The notes beneath the pieces are model-generated. The model made no database searches. It was given only the letters and a program-made list of their open reading frames with translations, and was not told the DNA's origin. Positions 56,898 to 64,000 of a stretch of DNA of 64,000 nucleotides are shown in pieces; the first letter of the stretch is position 1, and each line of letters starts with the position of its first letter. The DNA is from Spisula solida (lineage: Eukaryota; Mollusca; Bivalvia; Venerida; Mactridae), in contig OX365952.1 in NCBI GenBank assembly GCA_947247005.1, positions 29,824,222 to 29,888,221 on the forward strand, given 5' to 3'. A program made the translations under genes and the position numbers.

Positions 56898-58960
56898 TAT
56901 TTCCTGCCATTACGACACGAACAATGCGTGTATGAGATACATTTCCTGCCATGACGACACGATCAAGGCGTGTATGGGATACATTCTCGCCATTACGACA
57001 CGATCAATGCGTGTATGTGGTACATTTCATGCCATTACGACACGATCAGGGCGTGTATGGGAACATTTCCTGCCATTACGACACGATCAGTGCGTGTATG
57101 GGATACATTTCCTGCCATTATGACACGATCAAGGCGTGTATGGGATACATTTCCCGCCATTACGACACGATCAGGGCGTGTATGGGAACATTTCCTGCCA
57201 TTAAGACACGATCAGGGCGTGTATGGCATACATTTCCTGCCATTACGACACGATCAAGGCGTGTATTGGATACATTTCCTGCTATTACGACATGATCAGG
57301 GCGTGTATGGGATACATTTCCTGCCATTACGAAATTATCAAGGCGTGTATGGGATACATTTCCTGCCATTACGACACGATCAGGGCGTGTATGTGATACA
57401 TTTCCTGTCATTACGAAATGATCAAGGCGTGTATGGGATACATTTCCTGCCATTACGAAATGATCAGGGCGTGTATGGGATACATTTCCTGCCATTACGA
57501 CACGATCAAGGCGTGTATTGGATACATTTCCTGCCATCACGACACGATCATGGCGTGCATGGATACATTTCCTGCCACAACGACACAAACAATGTGTGTA
57601 TGGGATACATTTCCAGTAATTATGACACGATCAAGGCGTCTATGGGATACATTTCCAGCCGTTACGACACGAACAATGTGTGTACGGGATACAGTTCCTG
57701 CCATTATGACACGATCAAGGTGTGTATGGGATACAGTTCCTGCCATTATGACACGATCAAGGCGTGTATGGGATACATTTCCCGCCATTACGACACGATC
57801 AAGGCGTGTATGTGGTACATTTCATGCCATTATGACACGATCAAGGTGTGTATGGGATACATTTCCCGCCATTACAACACGATCAAGGCGTGTATGTGGT
57901 ACATTTCATGTCATTACGACACGATCAGGGCGTCTATGGGATACATTTCCAGCCGTTACGACATGATCAATGCGTGTATGGATACATTTTCTGCCATTAT
58001 GACACGATCAGGGCGTGTATGGGATACATTTCCTGCCATTACGACACGATCAGGGCGTGTATGGGATACATTTTCCGCCATTACGACACGATCAGGGCGT
58101 GTATGGGATACATTTCCTGCCATTACGACACGATCAAGGCGTGTATGGGATACATTTTCTGCCATTATGACACGATCAGGGCGTGTATGGGATACATTTT
58201 CCGCCATTACGACACGATCATGGCGTGTATGGATACATTTCCTGCCACGACGACACAAACAATGTGTGTATGGGATACATTTCCAGTAATTATGACACGA
58301 TCAAGGCGTCTATGGGATACATTTCCAGCCGTTACGACACGAACAATGTGTGTATGGGATACAGTTTCTGCCATTATGACACGATCAAGGCGTGTATGGG
58401 ATACATTTCCCGCCATTACGACACGATCAAGGCGTGTATGTGGTACATTTCATGCCATTACGACACGATCAGGGCGTCTATGGGATACATTTCCAGCCGT
58501 AACGACATGATCAATGCGTGTATGGATACATTTTCTGCCATTATGACACGATCAGGGCGTGTATGGGATACATTTCCTGCCATTACGACACGATCAGGGC
58601 GTGTATGGGATACATTTTCCGCCGTTACGAAACGATCAGGGCGTGTATGGGATACATTTCCTGCCATTACGACACGATCAAGGCGTGTATGGGATACATT
58701 TTCTGCCATTATGACACGATCAGGGCGTGTATGGGATACATTTTTCGCCATTACGACACGATCAGGGCGTGTATGGGATACATTTCCTGCCATTACGACA
58801 CGATCAAGGCGTGTATGGGATACATTTTCTGCCATTATGACACGATCAGGGCGTGTATGGGATACATTTCCTGCCAATATGACATGACCAAGGCGTGTAT
58901 GTGATACATTTCCTGCCATTATGACACGATCAAGGCGGGTGTGGGATAGATTTCCTGCCA
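56898..58960. repeat. Minisatellite, 42-bp unit, about 49 copies, with higher-order repeats
   Basis: The unit is GACACGATCA, (A/G)GGCGTGTATGGGATAC, ATTTCCTGCCATTAC. Because 42 is a multiple of 3, several frames stay open for hundreds of codons on both strands (for instance HYDTIKACMGYISC repeats). Occasional 1-3-bp losses shift the frame between units, which argues against coding. A block of distinctive variants (ACAAACAATGTGTG, then CCAGTAATTATGAC, then CCAGCCGTTACGAC) occurs at about 57541-57966 and again at 58211-58510. Confidence 0.95.
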
Positions 58961-59167
58961 TTGGTCAGAATATGCTATACTTATCACAAAAGATACCGCG
59001 AAAAAGGTACATTTCTGTTAAACTTGTAACCAAAGGTACCGTAGATACACGCAGAGATCTGTTATTCGCGTTTTTCTAAATGCGTAGTGTATTCCTTATT
59101 AATTCCATTTTTGACCGTTTGACCTTAATGTGAGCCGGGTCAAGTATACAATGGATTTATATTAGTA

Positions 59168-59250
59168 ATACAGCGCTTTTACATGGGTAGCGCGTTCGTC
59201 TACACCATATCTTTTGTGAGCAGATGGCCTCGAGTTCAAATCCTACATCA
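59168..59250 (+). repeat. Degenerate tRNA-like sequence
   Basis: TACATGGGTAGCGCGTTCGTCTACA resembles the D-arm and anticodon half of a tRNA, and CGAGTTCAAATCC resembles a B box. Folding is poor, so it is probably a decayed SINE head. Confidence 0.4.
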
Positions 59251-59529
59251 GCCTATTTTTTTATGATTTTCTTTTTCCCCATTTAGTTTTTGTCTATAAT
59301 TTCGACGTTAATATGAGGTAATTTAAGTCCCGTCTACAGTTTTTTCAGACATAATGCACGCTAAATATTAAAGTCTGAGTTAAGTTTGGAATTACTATAT
59401 GTATATCGCTATAATTGCCGGATAGAACGGACAGCAGAATCTAGACTAATTAATACATAAATATTATACATATATTACTATTCTTTTTTTATTTACTGAC
59501 AAACAATTTACATGGATAAATATATAAAT

Positions 59530-59615
59530 TCTAGTTTGATTAGTGTTTTCAATTTCAACGATATGAAATAACGTCCGCATCTTTATTGAAAACAAGTACA
59601 CATATCTGCTTTCTT
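59530..59615 (-). repeat. Inverted copy of the 7290-7380 repeat
   Basis: The reverse complement carries GTGTACTTGTTTTCAAT, GACGTTATTTCAT and TGAAATTGAAAA in the same order as 7290-7380. Confidence 0.6.
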
Positions 59616-59619
59616 AACG

Positions 59620-60600
59620 CTGTTTATCTTTTTAAAAGATATTTCTTGTTTCTAGTACTATCAACTCGTATCATGTATGCTTTGGTTGCTGGTTTCTTGT
59701 GATGTTCAACACAAGGTTGTCACATTGGACTCCTATCATCAATTAATTAAAATCATCCTGTTTTTTTACTTCCATTCAGAATTATTGTACTTTCCTAGCA
59801 GGTTATTGGTGTAAACTAAAGATATTGGCGACAAACCTTGCTAAAATGTAGAACGTGTGATAACTTATAATAAAGCATTATCAATAATATCACCGCTCCT
59901 TTTGAAGTTATTAAGTCGGAGTTAAGTAACATAAATAACGAAGTTAATGGATACTCTCTTAATTGGCAATTCTTGTTAGGATGGATTTCCTAAACGTGAC
60001 ACGTTCCCCCGTATTAGGACCAGACAATCATTAGGTAGGGATTATATTTATGAATGGAAATAATTCTTGCTAGACAATATTTATGAATGAAAATTCATTG
60101 AAGAAAAGAAACGATGATAATTATGTCATAGAGCGCAATAATATTATAATATGAAGACATTCAGATTATCGAGTTCCAAACCCATCCCGATAGTGATTAA
60201 TCATAGTCAATTAAAGCGAAATGGTGTTGAACTAGAGGATATCAAACGTAATCTGTATTACGATTAAAACCTGGACCTGTGTGTCTTTTAATGAGATCAA
60301 ACATTGGCTCCCGGACATATATCGCCAAAATGCGTATATAGTCTCAAATCAGCAAATAAAATTGAATGTTTCAGTTTATAGTGAATCCGTTTGTTTTTCT
60401 ATCTTATGGAGACAGTGGCATTATCCAATCATGGATTTCCGTTAAAAGTTATAGTCAAACATTGCAGTGTAAAGATACATCTGTCATTATAATGATTTGA
60501 GAACCGGTTTCGGATCGCACCCGCTATCTTTCAGCGTTCCAGACACGAACGCGCAAACAACAACTAGACCATCCAGTCGGTTTGATTATATTCATCATGT
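59620..60600. other. Unassigned AT-rich stretch
   Basis: No coding region or element is recognised before the LINE that begins near 60600. Confidence 0.4.
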
Positions 60601-62690
60601 GCCTCTGGTTAATGTGATGGCTGCCAGCTTGGTAGACTCGCAGTCCCGGTTAGACAAACTTCCAATTACACAGAAGTTATACCTGTAAATAGGGGGATTT
60701 TGCATGGTGGACAAATACCCATAGTTGTTTTCAAGGTGAACACAACCCCAATCGTTAAATTTGCATGGTGTCCGTCCGTCCGTCCGTCCGTCCGTCCGTC
60801 CGTCAGTCTGTCTGTCTGGTATGTTTCTGTAGAATTTTGGGAATACAACATTTGAAAACTCATCATCGGCCTCTGTCCGTCCCTGTAGACGATGGATTGC
60901 GCTCTGTTGCTGTTGAACTAGAATAACGTCTGCGATGGCTGAACAGTCCTCTGCGGGAATGGAAGTCCCTAGTGCAGTCTGTGCAGACAAATACAGTGTC
61001 ATCTTGGGTCTTTGATGCTTTGCCTCTTTTCCTCTGATCTTTTCCTTTTCTCTGAGTAGTCGTCTTCGGAAATCCTGATCCCATTTTTCACAGCATGTCT
61101 CTATTGTGGGCGATCTGACGCTGTGTCCTCCCAATTTCTTACATCGATGTGTGCCGACTGGAGATCACGCTTACAGGTGTCTTTGAAGCGTAGACATGTG
61201 CGACCAGTGGCTCGTGTCCCCTTTTCAAGCTGCCCGGTATCCATTCGCCGTACGTACCCGAGCCAGCGCAGGCGCCGTACGCTGAACATTGTGCAGATGG
61301 TTGTTGTCTGGGCTCTGCGCAGTACCTCTATATGTGTCACCTAGTCCAGGATATGCCTAGGATCCTGCGGAGACATCTGAAGTGAAAGGCGTTCAGCTTG
61401 GATTCTTGTCTGGCGTAAGTTGTCCAAGTCTTGCTATCATAGAGGAGCGTACTGATTATGCATGTCTGATAGACTTTCAGCTTGGTGGACAATGTTAGGT
61501 TGTTGTTTTCCCAGACTCTCTGGTTGAGTTTGGACATCACTGTTGCAGCTTTGCCAATATGAGCATTGATCTCTGGGTCTAGCGATAACTTGTTGGAGAT
61601 GTTTGAGCCCAAATATCTGAAGTTTTCAACAACAGCAAGTGTAGAGTCGTTGATGGATATGCATGACGGCATTTGGACATCCTGTGCCATAACCTCTGTC
61701 TTTTTAATACTGATGGTGAGTGCAAATTCATTGCATGCACGTGTGAAGCGGTCCAGGAGTCGTTGGAGGCCATCGTGTGTGTGGCTGGCAAGGGCTGCAT
61801 CATCTGCAAACAGCATCTCCATGATCAGGACACGAGTCCCTTTTATCCTTGCACGTAAGCGGGCGAAATTGTACAGTTTGTCGTCATGTCGGGTGTTAAT
61901 GTAGTGGAGGATTTGAAGGCGTATGACAACAGTAGGGAGAAGAAAACGCCAACGAATGTCGGTGCAAGAACACAACCTTGCTTGACGCCGCTGAGTATCT
62001 TCAAGGGCTTTGAAGTTCAGTCGAAGCTGACTATGCCCTGCATATTGGTGTGATTTGACCTTATGCTGCTCAGGAGTATGGGTGGAGCACCAGGAGTATG
62101 GGTGGGCAGCCTTTCTTCCCTAAGAGTTTGAAGACTCCGTTCCTGCTTACGAGGTCAAAGGCCTTTGTCCAGTCGACGAATGCAAGGTACAGTGGTTGGC
62201 GTTGTTCCCTGCACTTTTCCTGAAGTTGCCGCACTGAGAATAGCATGTCTGTAGTTGATCTTCCAGATCTTACCCACATTGAGATTCTGGGTAAACTTGC
62301 TCGGCTAACTGTTGTAGTCTGGAGAGTGCGACTCTAGCAAATACTTTCCCAACTATGCTTAAGAGTGAAATGCCACAATAATTGTTGTAATCACTTCTGT
62401 CCCCTATGCTCTTACAGAGGGTAACAATCTTTGAATCACGCATATCTTGGGGACTTCACCACCTTCCCTACAGCACAAATACAATTGTACAGGAGCTCGT
62501 AAAGATGTGGCAGGAGAGCATCTTTTGCTTGTTTGAGCACTTCTGGAGGAATGGCATCAGTCCCAGGTGCGTTCCCGGACTTCAACGCTTTTATTGCTTT
62601 CTTGATGTCTGAAATAGTTAGTACAGTATTAAGGTGTTCTTGGACTTCATTTTCTGATATGACTTTATATTGCGCCGTGTGTTGGCTGCA
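60600..62690 (-). pseudogene. RTE-like LINE (RT to C-terminal zinc finger), minus strand
   Basis: From right to left it reads AIKALKSGNAPGTDAIPPEV and LLPHLYELLYNCICA (RT motif 1 region). After frameshifts come RSTTDMLFSVRQLQEKCREQ and AFVDWTKAFDLVSRNGVF, then a gap that includes the loss of part of the PQG region. It continues MLFADDAALASHTHDGLQRLL, the thumb (FRYLGSNISNKLSLD), TLLYDSKTWTTYARQE, LRRILGISW and RRLRWLGYVRRMDTG. The C-terminus has a zinc-finger-like FVCTDCTRDFHSRRGLFSH. Upstream endonuclease is missing. The LFADD box and WLGYVRRMD block are those of a widespread RTE-type or similar LINE family, though the clade name is from memory. Stops and indels make it inactive. Confidence 0.88.
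60771..60815. repeat. (TCCG)n then (TCTG)n microsatellite in the LINE 3' region
   Basis: Seven or so TCCG units are followed by TCTG units. On the minus strand this is (GGAC)n, lying downstream of the LINE C-terminus, where such tails or tail-adjacent repeats are common. Confidence 0.9.
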
Positions 62691-62850
62691 TTTTGAATAG
62701 CTCGTATAATTTATGAAATAAAATTGGAATTACTTTATACAGAGTTCTGAAAATTGTCAGGATTGTTAATGAAGTGCTAGTGATGAAGTTTCTGTGCTTT
62801 GATTTTGGAATAGTTGCAGGAATTCTTTGAAATTTTAGTTTTAAACTCCG

Positions 62851-64000
62851 TTGTGTAATCAGGAGTACAGTTATAACTCTCACACCCTCAGGGGATTAGC
62901 AAATTGGAATGTTAATCCTAATTCTTCTGTGATGGCTAGATTAAAACAGTTAGGATTACTGAGATATAGAGGAAAACGTGCAGGACGCCCTAGGGCTAGA
63001 CCTATATGGGATAGAAACCATGGTGTACATTTGAATAATTTGCAACTTAATAATACAACTTAAGAAAGATGTTCAGTCAACTGCTCAATATTTGTGTCTA
63101 TACACATTGAACTGCCGCTCAATTAAAAACAAAACCCTATCTATATATGACTTCATAGTAAATAAAAACATTGACTTGCTTGTTTTGACTGAGACCTGGC
63201 CCCGATCTCCTGAAGCATCTCAATCTGAGTCGAGATTATTCTCAAATACTGTCATGTGTCTTTGAGTTAATTTCCATGGGAGGCCAGACTCAACGTTGGC
63301 ACCACAAAATAGATACATTGTTCTGAGTTTATAACAGTAAAAACATTTCAGCACAAACTTAAGAATAATTGCAAATTTATACCTTTGACTTGAGCAAAAT
63401 CTCCATTTGAGTTGAAATTTCTACTTGAGATGCTTCGGGAGATCAGGGCCTGGTTAGGAACTGTTGTCGACAACAGTGTGATATCTGAGATTCTTCCAGA
63501 TGGATATAGCTTCTGTCATGTCTCCAGATCGGAGCAGAGGGGTGGTGGTGTTGGACTTGTATACCGCAAAACCATTGATGTAAAGTTTGTAAAATCGACT
63601 ACACATTTGACACATTTTGAGCATATGGAATGCGACATTAGCACCAATTGTGTGAATTATACAGACCTCCTGTGTCAAAGGGCAATACGTTTCATAATGC
63701 AACCTTCTTTGAAGAATGGTCATCTTATTTAGATGAACAAGCTTTGATCCCGGATGAAATTATTCTCACAGGTGATCTCAACTTTCATCTTGATGACTCC
63801 ACCAACATTGACGGCCAGAAATTCCTTGATCCTTTTGAAGTGCATGGGTTATCTCAACATGTAGAGTAGCCATATTCTCAAAGAAACTCCCACGATAGAG
63901 GATCCGGGCCTATTTCACTCTAAGGAAAACCCATCTGGTGATCATCTTGCTATATACACCCATCTCCGAATTCAAAAGCCAAAGAAAGAACATAAAACTG
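62851..64000 (+). pseudogene. LINE 5' coding region with AP-type endonuclease, runs off the window
   Basis: An N-terminal basic stretch (LGLLRYRGKRAGRPRARP) precedes the endonuclease: LNCRSIKNKTLSIYDFI and NIDLLVLTETW. A 249-bp MITE interrupts, then LGTVVDNSVISEILPDGY and RGGGVGLVYRKTIDVKF follow. After a one-base shift near 63640 it reads YRPPVSKGNTF, EWSSYLDEQA and ILTGDLNFHLDD, and near the right edge NPSGDHLAIYTHLRIQKPKK. LTETW, GDLNFHLDD and the SDH-like SGDH are the standard endonuclease motifs, which nick target DNA. RT would lie beyond 64000. At least one frameshift, one stop near 63868 and the insertion disable this copy. Confidence 0.88.
63200..63448. mobile_element. 249-bp MITE inserted in the LINE endonuclease
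   Basis: Ends CCCCGATCTCCTGAAGCATC and, inverted, CCCTGATCTCCCGAAGCATC match with few differences. The flanking CCTGG is duplicated (63195-63199 and 63449-63453). Removing the element and one CCTGG gives codons for TETWLGT, the conserved endonuclease motif, in frame. Confidence 0.9.

Noticed and set aside
56970..58289. A 439-codon open frame across the 42-bp array, with overlapping long frames on both strands.
   Set aside because: The 42-bp period keeps many frames open at once. Small indels shift units between frames, and no start context, splice site or non-repeat domain is present.

Overview
The window looks like nuclear DNA of an animal, most likely a bivalve or other mollusc. It is AT-rich and gene-poor. 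The only host coding sequence I recognise is one exon with a clean GT splice donor. The rest is a dense mixture of decayed non-LTR retrotransposons (LINEs), mariner-like and hAT-like elements, MITEs, tRNA-derived SINEs and tandem repeats. The mollusc assignment is an inference from remembered repeat styles, such as arrays rich in TGACCTTTGA and tRNA-headed SINEs with a GGGGCTATATAAATCTGGTA tail. It has not been tested by a search.

Layout. 1-2.5 kb holds the first coding exon of a tankyrase gene on the minus strand, with its CpG-rich upstream region and part of intron 1. That intron carries a 1.67-kb hAT-type element with an 8-bp target duplication. 2.6-9 kb has a 691-bp MITE, a dead LINE end, retroposon tails ending in (TATC)n and three tRNA-headed sequences. 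10.2-13.5 kb contains two nearly identical 1,181-bp direct repeats, here called element B, packed with miniature hairpins whose stems co-vary. A second repeat, A, abuts the downstream B copy and recurs at 19.1 kb. 13.5-23.5 kb is mostly unassigned DNA with SINEs, a TTAA-flanked MITE built around a perfect 32-bp palindrome, and a retroposon with 17-bp flanking direct repeats.

23.5-48 kb is a graveyard of at least seven LINE fragments on both strands. Mariner-like elements are inserted into them, and removing each insert with one TA restores the LINE reading frame or protein motif. One LINE has a 56-bp tandem expansion inside its C-terminal zinc-knuckle region. 48-59 kb holds a degenerate minisatellite, a 3.4-kb element bounded by about 590-bp inverted arms, and a 2.06-kb array of 42-bp units with higher-order structure. 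60.6-62.7 kb is an RTE-like LINE on the minus strand. 62.85 kb to the window end is the endonuclease part of another LINE on the plus strand, split by a 249-bp MITE.

The features do not form an operon or pathway. Apart from the tankyrase 5' end, the content is a layered record of transposition, and several insertion orders can be read directly. The least explained object is the element B hairpin array. Its stems differ by paired, compensating changes, which suggests the folded form matters or is copied by a structure-dependent mechanism.
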